Shown here piece after piece: positions 1-9,729 of a DNA stretch of 64,000 nucleotides (positions are counted from its first letter, which is position 1; every line of letters begins with the position of its first letter). The position numbers were made by a program, and so were the translations under genes. The stretch covers positions 360,732-424,731 of the forward strand of contig NZ_JH725038.1 in NCBI RefSeq assembly GCF_000278235.1, given 5' to 3'. The notes beneath the pieces were generated by a model. The model made no database searches and was not told where the DNA came from. It saw only the letters and a list, made by a program, of their open reading frames with translations. The stretch is from Bartonella vinsonii subsp. arupensis OK-94-513 (GTDB lineage Bacteria; Pseudomonadota; Alphaproteobacteria; Rhizobiales; Rhizobiaceae).

Positions 1-112
1 TTTTTTACAAACTAGACAAGCGATGTATGGGGGGGGGAGTGCTTTCCCAGATGTTGTAAAAGAATTTGAGGCTGTATGCTGCGTAGGCAATTTTTTTGTG
101 TTTTGTTTTTTA
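1..112. repeat. Direct repeat, left copy, with G9 tract
   Basis: This segment matches positions 5846-5958 closely. The best-conserved part is about 1-77, followed by a looser match ending in a T-rich run. It contains a run of nine G at 29-37, whereas the right copy has six G. The right copy lies directly 3' of the second autotransporter, so this copy probably lies directly 3' of another paralogue just outside the window. No coding frame is evident in it. Confidence 0.85.
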
Positions 113-331
113 CTGTTTGATAGAAAAATTCTAAAGAGATCTTGAAAAGCAATGCAGGTATAGTGTCTTGAGCTCTTGATAAAATAAAAAATTTTTATAA
201 AAAGTAAAAGCCATTTTTTATAATATTAATAAACTGTTAAAGATAATTCTTAAAATTTTAGGTTGAAAATAGATTTTGCAGAGCTAATTACGTTTGATGT
301 CTACTCAGACGTGAAGGGGGAGGAGGTAGCT
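113..331 (+). promoter_or_regulatory. AT-rich leader of first autotransporter
   Basis: This non-coding, very AT-rich stretch lies between the G-tract repeat and the first autotransporter. I could not fix a convincing sigma70 promoter in it. It ends with a very strong ribosome binding site (GGGGGAGGAGG at about 316-326), about 6 bases before the ATG at 332. That site decides the start over an in-frame TTG at 263. Confidence 0.5.
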
Positions 332-2890
332 ATGCAATATAAGTGGAAAATGAGCTGTTGGATACTCATGGTTAGTAGTTGTTTGGGGCAAACAGCATTT
401 GGGGGAGAAACGCAGTTTTTTTATCAATCTTTAAACTATGGGGAAAATGAAAAAATATCCTATGATAATGAGGATATGAAAACAGGATGGAACATAAATA
501 TTAAAGCATCTAAAAATGATCGTATTTTAGAGATGAGTGGTGGAGTAGGTTCTTTTGAAAAGCTTAGTAGCGGCATGGGGACGAGAATATCGGTCAGTAA
601 TGTAAGGGGAAAAGATGGGAAAAATGAGAGTAATGAGAGTCAGGCCGAACAGTATGTGCAAGAAAATAATATTATAGTGCAGGAAGATCCTGAGCTCATT
701 TTTATTAATAGTGGGACTGAACTAGACAATCATTTATTCGATAATAACGGTAAAGGCTACTTTTTAAATGATGGTGATACGGATAAACCAGGTAAGTCTA
801 TCAATAACACGGTTAGAAATGGTGGAGAGATTCATGTTTCTGCAGGAGGTCTCAGTCAAGAGAGCAAAATTGAACATGGTGGAACTGAAATTGTTCAGGC
901 TTCAAAAGGAAAACAAGGATTTTCAGAAAATGCTATCGTTAAAGAAGGTGGACAGCAAAGAATTGAGAATGGGGGAAAAGCACAGGGAACAAAAATATAT
1001 GGTGGTGAACAGCTTGTTTTTGGAGAGGGTGATGTTAGAGGGCAAATGAAAGGCAGTAGCGCTTCAGATGTTGTAATTTATGGTCAAGGCAAAACATTAG
1101 GGCGGCAAGAAGTGTATGACGGAGGAAGCGTTTGGAACACGAAAGTTATGCAAGGGGGGATACAAGAGATTGCAAAAAAGGCTCAAAGCGCAAAGAATGG
1201 CGGTTTTGCATTTGATACTCAAGTCTTTGGTGGTGGTAAGCAGAATATCTTAGCAGGAGGTAGTGCTATTGGTGTCACTTTAAATGAAACGGCTGCTCAA
1301 GAAATATATACTGATGGAACTGTGAAAAACCTGACAATTAATAATGAAGCAAAATCATGGGTGCATGCGGGAGCAACATTAGAAGGCAAAACGCTTTTAA
1401 ATCATTCTGGACAGCTTCATCTTTATGCTGGGAATGACCAACACCATACTACAGCAGAAGAGATTTTTTTAAATGGGAAAGATACAAAACTGTACTCTAT
1501 CACCGATGAATTTGATGGCAAAAGCTCTCTCATTCAGAAATTAAGTGGTGAGGGGAGTGTTATTTTTGCGTTTACTGGCTCTGATCCATATTATTCTCAA
1601 CTTCATGTTAATGATCTTTCAGGAAGTTTACATTTCGCCTTCAATACGACTCTTGCACATAACCGTGGTGATTATCTCTTTGTTGAGCATGGTACGGGTA
1701 AGCACACAATAAGTATTGCTGACTCTGGAGTTGAAATCACCGCCCCTTTTTCAAATGAGCGTGATTTGATTACAGATCAAAGCGGTGGCGCTGATTTTAC
1801 TTTGACAGATCTCTCAGGTGAAAAAATTAATGCTATCGATGGTGGCACCTATATGTATGGTTTAAAACAGAGAAAAGATGAAAATGGAAAAGTTTGGTTT
1901 TTGTCTCCAGATCGCATCAAGGGACCAGAATCTTCACTTCCCGATCCAACAGATCCATTCGCTCCTGGTGGATCGTCAACGACTCCCTCGGTTGATGCCT
2001 TGCTTTCTACAGCAGTAGCTTCTGGACTTATTTTTAATAATGAGCTGGAAATTATGCGTACGGGGAGAGGAATTTTGGACCAAAACAGGAAAGATACAGA
2101 TTTATGGACTTACGTGCTTAAGAGCAGAGAACGTGTTACGACAGGCCATACAAATTTTAAGCTTGAGCAAACGGGAATAGTGTTAGGTGCTGATCATTTG
2201 AATGAATTAACGCATGGAGATTTGTATGTTGGTGGTTTTGGTAGTTATGATCAAGTACGCGTTGCTCATGCACGAGGGGGGGATAGCGATATAAGCAGTT
2301 ATAGTATTGGAACTTATGCAACTTACTTTGATAATCGCGGATGGTATATGGATGGTGTTTTGAAATATAATTATTACCGAGATAACATGAAAGCTATTTC
2401 AACGAACGGTTTAGCCATTCAAGGCAATTATAATCAGTGGGCGATAGGAGGAGCATTTGAGATTGGTTGCCGTTTTGAGCCAGCGCAAAATACTTGGATG
2501 CAACCTTATATAAAACTAACAGGTTTGCAGGTTGAGGGCAAAAAAATCAAGCTTTCCAATGGAATGAGTGGTGATATAAGCCCATTGACTTCATTCCGTA
2601 ATGAAGTTGGATTAACGGCAGGACATGAATTTATTTTTGGTGCAGAAACTTCATTAACGGCTTATATTACGGCTGCATGGTTGCGTGAGAATATCAATAA
2701 TAATCATACAACGATTAATAACCAGCATCAATTTATTACAGACTTATCTGGAAATGCGGGTAAGTTGGGAATTGGTTTAAACAGTTTTGTCAATGATAAA
2801 CTAAAACTTTATGCGGAAGCACATTATCTAAAAGGGCATAAGATGAAGCAGTCACTTCAAGGTATTTTGGGGTTACGATATAGTTTTTAA
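332..2890 (+). CDS. Autotransporter (type Va) with AIDA-like repeat passenger, Iba/BafA-like
   Basis: Surface or secreted autotransporter of 852 aa. A signal peptide covers about residues 1-26 (hydrophobic ILMVSSCLGQTAFG). It is followed by a charged, Asn/Glu-rich segment, then AIDA-type repeats rich in GG and short beta strands at about 150-360. A Pro/Ser linker sits at about 532-555. The C-terminal beta-barrel covers about 580-852 and ends in RYSF, with the terminal Phe usual for outer-membrane barrels. The start at 332 is chosen for its strong Shine-Dalgarno; an in-frame TTG at 263 lacks one. The gene is a paralogue of the next gene and is near-collinear with it over the barrel. The family resemblance is to Bartonella inducible autotransporters and the angiogenic BafA; which of these it is cannot be decided here. 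The passenger would be exported and might be cleaved. Function in host contact is inference. Confidence 0.9.
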   Translation: MQYKWKMSCWILMVSSCLGQTAFGGETQFFYQSLNYGENEKISYDNEDMKTGWNINIKASKNDRILEMSGGVGSFEKLSSGMGTRISVSNVRGKDGKNESNESQAEQYVQENNIIVQEDPELIFINSGTELDNHLFDNNGKGYFLNDGDTDKPGKSINNTVRNGGEIHVSAGGLSQESKIEHGGTEIVQASKGKQGFSENAIVKEGGQQRIENGGKAQGTKIYGGEQLVFGEGDVRGQMKGSSASDVVIYGQGKTLGRQEVYDGGSVWNTKVMQGGIQEIAKKAQSAKNGGFAFDTQVFGGGKQNILAGGSAIGVTLNETAAQEIYTDGTVKNLTINNEAKSWVHAGATLEGKTLLNHSGQLHLYAGNDQHHTTAEEIFLNGKDTKLYSITDEFDGKSSLIQKLSGEGSVIFAFTGSDPYYSQLHVNDLSGSLHFAFNTTLAHNRGDYLFVEHGTGKHTISIADSGVEITAPFSNERDLITDQSGGADFTLTDLSGEKINAIDGGTYMYGLKQRKDENGKVWFLSPDRIKGPESSLPDPTDPFAPGGSSTTPSVDALLSTAVASGLIFNNELEIMRTGRGILDQNRKDTDLWTYVLKSRERVTTGHTNFKLEQTGIVLGADHLNELTHGDLYVGGFGSYDQVRVAHARGGDSDISSYSIGTYATYFDNRGWYMDGVLKYNYYRDNMKAISTNGLAIQGNYNQWAIGGAFEIGCRFEPAQNTWMQPYIKLTGLQVEGKKIKLSNGMSGDISPLTSFRNEVGLTAGHEFIFGAETSLTAYITAAWLRENINNNHTTINNQHQFITDLSGNAGKLGIGLNSFVNDKLKLYAEAHYLKGHKMKQSLQGILGLRYSF

Positions 2891-3048
2891 ATATGCCTCT
2901 TACGCATTGATTAAGCTTAGAACTGTAGTGTTTCACAACTTAAAAAAAGCAATGTGTATATAATAACCTCTTGGAGTGTAGAAGCACTGAAGATAAGCTT
3001 ACGCTCTGTTAAAAGCGATATCATTTTTTCATTTATTATTGCAAATAT

Positions 3049-3085
3049 TGTAAATTATGCCCTGTCCAAAAGGGCATAATTTACA
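3049..3085. terminator. Perfect 15-bp inverted repeat between autotransporters
   Basis: Arms 3049-3063 and 3071-3085 are perfectly complementary around a 7-base loop, with core ATTATGCCCT/AGGGCATAAT. No T-run follows on either side, so a Rho-independent terminator is only one option. An operator or an RNA stability hairpin is also possible. It lies 158 bases after the first autotransporter stop. Confidence 0.5.
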
Positions 3086-3281
3086 TTTGATGAAGTTATA
3101 CAGTCACAGACTAGGATAGTTTCTCGTGATCCCAAATTTACAATTTATAGTTGTATAAATAAAATAATACACTAAAAAATTGTATTTAGACATAAATAAA
3201 ACACATTACGATACAATCTAAAATGATCTGCCTGCGTAATTGCGGGATATTTGTCTCATAATTGATAGTGGAGTGTGGATA

Positions 3282-5810
3282 ATGCGGCATAAATACAAAT
3301 TAAGTTTTTCAATATTGATGATTAGCAGTTGTCTTGTGCAAATTGCAAGTGCGATTGAAAATAAGAATGAGGGATTAGCGAAGATGATGAGTGTGGCGAC
3401 TGGGGGAACGGTACCAAAAGGTTCAGCACTGGTCACGAGTGATGTTAGCAGTGCTATTACTATTCAAGATGGTGGTGTAGAGATTGTGGATAATGGTCGA
3501 ATTTCTATAGGTTCTACTATTGTCAAAGGTGGGATGCAGGTGGTTACACGTGCAGGGACTGCAGTGGAAGCCAAAATCCTTGGTGGGAAGCAGTTGGTTT
3601 TTGAAGAGAAAGGTCTTGATCTTATAAGAGAGGTAAGGAAAAGCAGTGCTTATAAGACCATAATTTCTGGTGGTGATGGAGTTGTGGGGCAACAAAACGT
3701 ATATGATGGGGCGTGGGTTTGGGATACGAAAGTTATGGGAGGAGGTGAACAAAATCTTTACATGGGTCAAAGAAAAGAGGGGGGAAGGGCAATGAATACG
3801 GAGGTCAGAGGAAATGGTAGACAGCATGTTTTAATGGGAGGAGAATCCTATGCTACTATCTTGAAGGATAGAGCTGTTCAAGTTGTATATCCTGGTGGAT
3901 TTTTGGATGGTCTGACGATTAATGATTCTGCCAAATCGTGGTTCCATGCTGGAGTAAAAGAAGTTGTTGGAGAAGTAAAGGTCAATCATAAGGGATGCCT
4001 TTATTTGTTTGCTGGTGATGTCACAAATCGTATCACGAAAGGGAAACTTTCTGTGGAGGGAAGAAGTGATGAAATATTATTTTTCGTTGGAGAGCGGCAC
4101 GTTGCAGAAATTCCTCAGATTAATATTGAAAATTTAAGTGGAAATGGGGGAACTATCATTTTTACTTCTATTCCATATGATCAACGTCATATTTTACTTC
4201 ATGTTGAGGAACTTTCAGGGGATTTACATTTTCAGTTTAATATTAGTGCTACTGGTGGTGGTAGCGATTACTTGTTTATTGATGATGGTGCAGGTAATCA
4301 CAAAATAAGTGTTGCCGATTCTGGCTCTGAAATCACAGGGTCTCTGTTACAAAAAAATGGTTTTGTTGCAGAAATTAATTTAGTTACCGATAAAAGCGGG
4401 GGAGCTAATTTTGTTCTGGCAAATCGTTCTGGTGATGAAATTTTATTTTTTGATGGTGGAGCTTATATATATGGTTTGTATAAAAGAGAGAGAAGGGCTG
4501 ATTCCAATGGTGATTCTACAATCTGGTATTTAGGTAGGGTGGTGGATGGTCGATCAAGTTCTGCGGGATCTTCCTCTTCGAGTGTAAAAAGGAGACCAAA
4601 AGTTATTACTTACTCAGATGGTTCATCTGCGGATAGGGGAACGGGTGCGCAGTCTCGTCCAAATAATAATGGAAAGCGTTATAAGCAGCCTCCCCAACCA
4701 AGACCTCCGCGGCATTTGAGAGAGGAACAGAGTGTTTCTGTTGTTTCCGCAGGTCAGAATCATTTTTCTGAAGAGCAGGAGCAGTCTGTTGTTTCTGCAA
4801 ATGCTCCGTCATTCACTGATCAGATACTGTTACGTCCAAGTAATAAAAATAAACCTTCTCAACAAGTAAGTGAAAAACTATCAATTTCTGATTTTTTAAC
4901 CACTCCCTCTACGGATGCGGTGTTGTCATTGTCTGTTACACCAGCACTTGTTTTTAAGAATGAGTTGCAAACTGTGCGTGCGGGGAGAGGAATTCTAGAG
5001 AGAAATAAAAAAACTTCTGCTCTTTGGACATATGCAATCAAGAGTAAAGAAAATGTTTCCGCAGATCATATAGATTTTAAGCTTGAACAGACGGGGATTA
5101 TATTAGGGATTGGTGGTTTAAATGAATTGGCACATGGAGAGTTTTCTATTGGTGGTTTTGGCAGTTATGATAAAGCACGTGTTACACATGCACGAGGTGG
5201 TGTGAGTAACATAAATACCTATGGCATAGGAGCTTATGCAACTTATTTTGACCATAGCGGATGGTATTTGGATAGTGTATTAAAATACAATCATTATCAA
5301 AATACTTTGAATGCTGTTTCAACAAATGGTTTAGCTATTGAAGGGAATTATAACCAGTGGGCGGTAGGAACGTCCTTTGAAGCAGGTTATCGGATGAAGG
5401 TAGCACAAAGCAGTTGGATACAACCTTATGCGCAATTAACGTGGTTGCAAGTTGAAGGGAAAGAGATCAAGCTTTCGAATGACATGACAGGTGAAATAAA
5501 TCCCTTTATGTCATTGCGCAGTGAGGTTGGGTTATCAGTGGGGTATGAATTTTTGGATGGTGTAGAGACTTCATTGATGGGTTATATTACGGCTGCATGG
5601 TTGCGTGAGAATAAAGATGATAATCACACGACAATTAATAAGCAGCATCAATTTGTCACGGACTTGTCAGGGAATGCAGGTAAATTAGGAATAGGTTTAA
5701 GCAGTTTTCTCAGTGATAAATTAAAGCTTTATGCAGAAGCACATTATGTCAAAGGGCACAAGACGAAACAATCCCTTCAGGGTATTTTGGGAGTGCGTTA
5801 TAGTTTCTGA
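3282..5810 (+). CDS. Autotransporter (type Va), paralogue with long low-complexity linker
   Basis: 842-aa autotransporter, paralogue of the preceding gene. A signal peptide covers about 1-25 (ILMISSCLVQIASA). A shorter AIDA-like GG-repeat passenger follows; the N-terminal acidic region of its neighbour is missing. A shared segment has YDG-x-VW-x-TKVM-x-GG. At about residues 420-540 it carries a Ser-, Pro-, Arg- and Glu-rich linker absent from the neighbour, with a short repeated EEQ...SVVSA unit. The barrel covers about 580-842 and ends RYSF. ATG 3282 is preferred because the signal peptide follows at once; an in-frame upstream start at 3240 would add 14 residues. The 391-bp spacer with a hairpin suggests separate transcription from its neighbour. 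Confidence 0.9.
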   Translation: MRHKYKLSFSILMISSCLVQIASAIENKNEGLAKMMSVATGGTVPKGSALVTSDVSSAITIQDGGVEIVDNGRISIGSTIVKGGMQVVTRAGTAVEAKILGGKQLVFEEKGLDLIREVRKSSAYKTIISGGDGVVGQQNVYDGAWVWDTKVMGGGEQNLYMGQRKEGGRAMNTEVRGNGRQHVLMGGESYATILKDRAVQVVYPGGFLDGLTINDSAKSWFHAGVKEVVGEVKVNHKGCLYLFAGDVTNRITKGKLSVEGRSDEILFFVGERHVAEIPQINIENLSGNGGTIIFTSIPYDQRHILLHVEELSGDLHFQFNISATGGGSDYLFIDDGAGNHKISVADSGSEITGSLLQKNGFVAEINLVTDKSGGANFVLANRSGDEILFFDGGAYIYGLYKRERRADSNGDSTIWYLGRVVDGRSSSAGSSSSSVKRRPKVITYSDGSSADRGTGAQSRPNNNGKRYKQPPQPRPPRHLREEQSVSVVSAGQNHFSEEQEQSVVSANAPSFTDQILLRPSNKNKPSQQVSEKLSISDFLTTPSTDAVLSLSVTPALVFKNELQTVRAGRGILERNKKTSALWTYAIKSKENVSADHIDFKLEQTGIILGIGGLNELAHGEFSIGGFGSYDKARVTHARGGVSNINTYGIGAYATYFDHSGWYLDSVLKYNHYQNTLNAVSTNGLAIEGNYNQWAVGTSFEAGYRMKVAQSSWIQPYAQLTWLQVEGKEIKLSNDMTGEINPFMSLRSEVGLSVGYEFLDGVETSLMGYITAAWLRENKDDNHTTINKQHQFVTDLSGNAGKLGIGLSSFLSDKLKLYAEAHYVKGHKTKQSLQGILGVRYSF

Positions 5811-5845
5811 GTCTGTGTTTGTTCTTTGATTGGCTTTATCGTGTG

Positions 5846-5958
5846 TTTTTTACCAACTAGATAAGCAATGTATGGGGGGAGTTCTTTCCCAGATGTTGTA
5901 AAAGAACTTGAGGCTGTAGATGTTATTGTGTAGCGGTTCTTTTTTTGTATCTTTCTTA
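5846..5958. repeat. Direct repeat, right copy, with G6 tract
   Basis: Second copy of the repeat at 1-112, starting 35 bp after the autotransporter stop. The shared blocks include TTCCCAGATGTTGTAAAAGA and GAGGCTGTA. The G-run is six long (5874-5879) against nine in the left copy. After the match, both copies run into a T-rich stretch. It marks the 3' boundary of an autotransporter unit. Confidence 0.85.
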
Positions 5959-6132
5959 TTTTTTAAAAGTAGGTTGAGGGGAGAATATTTAATTTTGTGA
6001 AAGGTGATACAATCCTTTTAGGAGGTTCTGGTCCTGTTATGAAGGGATAAGAAACTGCAAGAATTGCTGTTTTTAGAGAGTTTCCTCTAAAATTAATGCA
6101 CATTACTCTACAGTCACTTGGCAAGAGGCTAT

Positions 6133-6161
6133 TTGCTCGTTATAGAACGCCACAAGATAAT
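6133..6161 (+). promoter_or_regulatory. Candidate sigma70 promoter of ndk
   Basis: TTGCTC (6133-6138), a 17-base spacer, then GATAAT (6156-6161), 27 bases before the ndk start. Fit to consensus and position are good, but this is prediction from sequence alone. The rest of 5959-6132 shows nothing else. Confidence 0.4.
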
Positions 6162-6188
6162 ATTGTCAATAAAATATAAGGTGGTCAA

Positions 6189-6611
6189 ATGGCTATAGAA
6201 CGTACTTTTTCGATGATTAAACCCGATGCAACCCGTCGTAATTTGACAGGAGCAATTACCAAAATGCTTGAGGATGCGGACTTACGTGTTATTGCATCTA
6301 AGCGTGTGTGGATGAGCCAGCGTGAAGCTGAAAAGTTTTATGCAGTTCATAAGGAACGCCCATTTTTTGGTGAGTTGGTTGAATTTATGTCTTCTGGTCC
6401 AACAATTGTACAGGTTTTGGAAGGTGAAAATGCAATCGCTAAAAATCGTGAGGTGATGGGAGCTACAAATCCTCTGGAGGCACAAGAAGGAACAATTCGT
6501 AAAACACATGCTTTGTCGATTGGCGAAAATTCTGTTCATGGTTCAGATAGCGCTGAAACAGCAAAAACAGAAATTGCTTTTTGGTTTTCCGAAGTAGAAA
6601 TTGTTGGTTAG
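6189..6611 (+). CDS. ndk: Nucleoside diphosphate kinase
   Basis: Transfers the gamma phosphate of ATP to nucleoside diphosphates through a phospho-histidine; cytosolic. The protein is 140 aa, the normal family length. The active-site motif NSVHGSDS places the catalytic His at residue 117. The N-terminus [11 protein letters not shown] is the usual NDK signature. An AAGGTGG Shine-Dalgarno lies just upstream of ATG 6189. It is a single gene with its own candidate promoter and terminator, between the autotransporters and the convergent pgsA. Identification is secure. Confidence 0.98.
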   Translation: MAIERTFSMIKPDATRRNLTGAITKMLEDADLRVIASKRVWMSQREAEKFYAVHKERPFFGELVEFMSSGPTIVQVLEGENAIAKNREVMGATNPLEAQEGTIRKTHALSIGENSVHGSDSAETAKTEIAFWFSEVEIVG

Positions 6612-6635
6612 TAAAAGCATATATACAACGCAAGG

Positions 6636-6665
6636 AATCCCGCAACTCCCTGTTTCGGGATTTTT
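6636..6665 (+). terminator. Rho-independent terminator of ndk
   Basis: Stem AATCCCG (6636-6642) and CGGGATT (6656-6662) with a 13-base loop and a T-run to 6665, 25 bases after the ndk stop. The stem is short but the T-run is well placed. It separates ndk from convergent pgsA. Confidence 0.7.
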
Positions 6666-6713
6666 CTTATGGAGTTATGCATTTCCCAGAAAATGTTTGT
6701 GAAGTGCTATTTT

Positions 6714-7295
6714 TCATGTAATGACGTGTTTTAAGCCTGCACGAAAATAATCCCATCCTGTCCACAATGTGAGGAGAGCAGCAATCCACAGCATAATGAT
6801 ACCAAATTCCATTGTATACGGAATAATTTTATTGCCAGCTGGTCCTGCCAAGAGAAGGACAATAGCTATCATCTGTACAAAAGTTTTCCATTTTGCAAGA
6901 CGTGAAACAGGAACACTGACTTTCAATTCAGCTAAATATTCACGTAATCCTGATACAAGAATTTCTCGGCAAAGAATAATAATGGCGGCCCATAAAGTCC
7001 ACCCAGCGATAGTACTGTCCGCAGCAAGTAAGAGCAGACAGGCAGAGACGAGAAGTTTGTCTGCTATGGGATCAAGCATGCGACCAATATTGGATGTTTG
7101 TTCCCAAATACGGGCAAGATAACCGTCTAGAAAATCAGTAATAGAGGCAATAACAAAGAGAGAAACGGCGATCCAACGTGCAATATCGCTTGATTGTAGT
7201 CGTCCTTCTAAAAAAAAGCACGCAACAACCATCGGCACTGCAACAATTCGTGCATAAGTGAGAATATTGGGAAAAGAAAAAGTATGTTTTTTCAT
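6714..7295 (-). CDS. pgsA: CDP-diacylglycerol--glycerol-3-phosphate 3-phosphatidyltransferase
   Basis: Makes phosphatidylglycerophosphate from CDP-diacylglycerol and glycerol-3-phosphate, the committed step to phosphatidylglycerol; inner membrane. The protein is 193 aa from ATG 7295, which begins MKKHTFSFPNILTYARI, the usual family start. An upstream in-frame start at 7355 would add 20 unrelated residues. The CDP-alcohol phosphotransferase motif DGxxAR-x8-GxxxDxxxD is complete at residues 57-79 (DGYLAR ... GRMLDPIADK). Several hydrophobic segments are present. It follows uvrC by 77 bp on the same strand, so the two may be cotranscribed. Confidence 0.95.
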   Translation of the reverse strand: MKKHTFSFPNILTYARIVAVPMVVACFFLEGRLQSSDIARWIAVSLFVIASITDFLDGYLARIWEQTSNIGRMLDPIADKLLVSACLLLLAADSTIAGWTLWAAIIILCREILVSGLREYLAELKVSVPVSRLAKWKTFVQMIAIVLLLAGPAGNKIIPYTMEFGIIMLWIAALLTLWTGWDYFRAGLKHVIT

Positions 7296-7372
7296 GGAGC
7301 TATTTTCAATTCTTTGTGAAATATAATATATTATTTCATAAACGTAACAAAGCACAGATTATGAAAAAAGTC

Positions 7373-9358
7373 TTATTTTTCGTTAAAGTGGTTGTGGATT
7401 TTTTGTGCAATCATAAGAGATATGCCTTTAACTCTTATTAAATCTTCGAGAGAAGCATCAGCAACAGCTTTGGCACTTCCAAAGTGATCAAGCAATGCAC
7501 GCTTTCTTGTTGGACCGATATGTGCGATTTCATCAAGTGGATTTTTAAAGACTGCTTTTTTTCGTTTTTCTCTATGCGTTCCAATTGCAAAACGGTGTGC
7601 TTCATCGCGTAAACGTTGCAAAAAATAAAGGATAGGATCACGTGGAGGAAGTGTAAAAGGTGTTTTGCCCTTCATAAAAAAACGTTCACGTCCTGCTCTA
7701 CGGTCAGCGCCTTTAGCGATTCCAATGACGGCGATAAAATTGTCTAATTCTAATTCGGATAATATTGTAAGCGCACTGTTTATTTGTCCTTCACCACCAT
7801 CGATTAATATAAGATCAGGCCAAATAGGAAAAGAATCATCATTTTGAACTTTTATATTGTTGCTTCTATGTGGTAGACCATGCTCTTTAATAAGGCGTGA
7901 AAATCTTCGTTTGATGACTTCTTTCATCATACCAAAATCGTCACCGGGTGTGATCTCAGTCGAGCGAATATTGAATTTGCGATATTGATTTTTAATAAAC
8001 CCCATTTTGCCCGCAACAATCATCGCACCTACTGCATTTGTCCCCATAATATGAGAATTATCATAGACTTCTATACGACATGGGGTATGCGGCAGTTGGA
8101 ATATTTCAGCAAGGCTCTGGAGTAATTTTGTATGTGTAGCTGTTTCTGCAAGCTTGCGTCCAAGGGCTTCATGAGCATTGATATGAGCGTGATTAACAAG
8201 AGTTTTACGTTCACCTTGTTTGGGTAAAGAGAGAAGTATTTTACGATTTGCTTTTAGGCTGAGTGCTTCTGTAAGAAGCGCCTTTTCTTCGATTGATTCA
8301 GATAAAAGGATAAGTCTTGGAAGTGGCTTATCATCATAAAATTGAGCAAGAAAACTTGCTAAAATTTCAGCACTAGAAAAAGAAAGATCTGCTTTAGGAA
8401 AATAGGCTCTATTTCCCCAATTTTGCCCCATGCGAAAGAAAAACACTTGAATACAGGTGACACCTTCCCGTTGCGCAATTGCAAATACATCTGCTTCTTT
8501 TATCGTTTGAGGATTAATACCTTGGTGGCTTTGTATGAGAGAGAGAGATGATAAGCGATCACGATAGGCAGCTGCTTGTTCAAAATCAAGGTTTTCTGCA
8601 GCTTGATGCATAGCTTGAACCATATCATTTTTAACGGATTGGCTTTTCCCCGAAAGAAAAGATTTTGCTCCTCTCACGAGCTCTCTATAATCACTATCAC
8701 TAATTTCATCTGTACAGGGGGCAGAACATCGTTTAATTTGATAAAGTAAGCAGGGGCGTGTGCGGTTTTCAAAAACTGAATCAGTACAGGTGCGTAATAA
8801 AAAGGCGCGTTGTAAAACGTTGATTGTTTGTGTCACTGCACCTGAAGAGGCAAAAGGGCCAAAATAATGGGCTTTTCTTGTTCGGGCACCACGATGTTTA
8901 TAAAGTCCAGGTGCCCAGTGATCATCAGTAATAATGATATAAGGAAAGCTTTTATCGTCACGCAGCAAGACATTAAAACGCGGATGCAATCTTTTGATGA
9001 GGTTAGCTTCTAACAGGAGTGCTTCTGTTTCTGTGTGGGTGACGACAAATTCCATATGACATGTTGCACGAATCATACGAGCAATACGGTTATTGTGTCC
9101 TTGTTCATGGGTATAGTTTGAAACGCGTTTTTTGAGATTACGTGCTTTACCAACATAAAGAACATCACCATTTTCATCTACCATCCGATAAACTCCTGGT
9201 TTATGTGGAAGATGTTTGGCAAACTCTTGTATGAGTTTGGCACCTTTTAATTGATTTTTGTCATTTCCCTGATTGGCATTATCCCATGATAGATGAGAGA
9301 GAAAAGAAAAATTTTCTCGTTCATTTTTGGAAGAAGGCATGTTGTTTTTCAGGATCAT
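7373..9358 (-). CDS. uvrC: Excinuclease ABC subunit C
   Basis: Makes both incisions in nucleotide excision repair with UvrAB. The protein is 661 aa. It has an N-terminal GIY-YIG nuclease at about 50-130 (GVYRM ... [13 protein letters not shown]), a Cys-containing segment with [13 protein letters not shown], a UVR motif ([13 protein letters not shown]), the RNase H-like second nuclease region ([18 protein letters not shown]), and C-terminal helix-hairpin-helix repeats ([27 protein letters not shown]). It has an N-terminal extension of about 45 residues before the GIY domain. The start may be ATG 9358 or ATG 9340; neither has a clear Shine-Dalgarno. pgsA lies downstream. Confidence 0.96.
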   Translation of the reverse strand: MILKNNMPSSKNERENFSFLSHLSWDNANQGNDKNQLKGAKLIQEFAKHLPHKPGVYRMVDENGDVLYVGKARNLKKRVSNYTHEQGHNNRIARMIRATCHMEFVVTHTETEALLLEANLIKRLHPRFNVLLRDDKSFPYIIITDDHWAPGLYKHRGARTRKAHYFGPFASSGAVTQTINVLQRAFLLRTCTDSVFENRTRPCLLYQIKRCSAPCTDEISDSDYRELVRGAKSFLSGKSQSVKNDMVQAMHQAAENLDFEQAAAYRDRLSSLSLIQSHQGINPQTIKEADVFAIAQREGVTCIQVFFFRMGQNWGNRAYFPKADLSFSSAEILASFLAQFYDDKPLPRLILLSESIEEKALLTEALSLKANRKILLSLPKQGERKTLVNHAHINAHEALGRKLAETATHTKLLQSLAEIFQLPHTPCRIEVYDNSHIMGTNAVGAMIVAGKMGFIKNQYRKFNIRSTEITPGDDFGMMKEVIKRRFSRLIKEHGLPHRSNNIKVQNDDSFPIWPDLILIDGGEGQINSALTILSELELDNFIAVIGIAKGADRRAGRERFFMKGKTPFTLPPRDPILYFLQRLRDEAHRFAIGTHREKRKKAVFKNPLDEIAHIGPTRKRALLDHFGSAKAVADASLEDLIRVKGISLMIAQKIHNHFNEK

Positions 9359-9729
9359 CCAGTTTATCCAGAAATGTTTTTATCCATCAAGTACCATCAT
9401 TTATATAATGATAGTTATTTTCTTATAAAGAATGCATATGGCATGAGATTATAGAATTTTGGAGTTATGACTTTTGTAGATAACATTGAGAGTAGTTTTT
9501 AAAAACAGTTTTATAAGTTTGGCAATTTTAATCTCTTGCTGATGAGTGGTTACATTAAAATAGGTTTTGTTTTAAAAATCGAATTCGTGCTGCTGATTAT
9601 AATGTGCATTGGAGGTTGGTAGTGTCAAGAGGACAAAGAATCTGACCTAGTATTACAGTACTTTTGAATGGCTTTATGCCTTTGATTCTAAAGGAATATT
9701 TTGATTTTAAAGTGAATATAAGAAAAAAG
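9359..9729. other. Intergenic spacer, no gene seen
   Basis: A 371-bp AT-rich spacer between rlmJ and uvrC, both on the minus strand. It must hold the uvrC promoter unless rlmJ reads through. A small inverted repeat (ATCATT/AATGAT at about 9397-9413) is the only structure noticed. No coding potential was seen. Confidence 0.5.

Noticed and set aside
3423-3827. 134-codon minus-strand frame inside the second autotransporter
   Set aside because: It is antisense to a clearly coding repeat-rich passenger; the repetitive GG coding keeps the opposite frame open. No start signal or family is seen.
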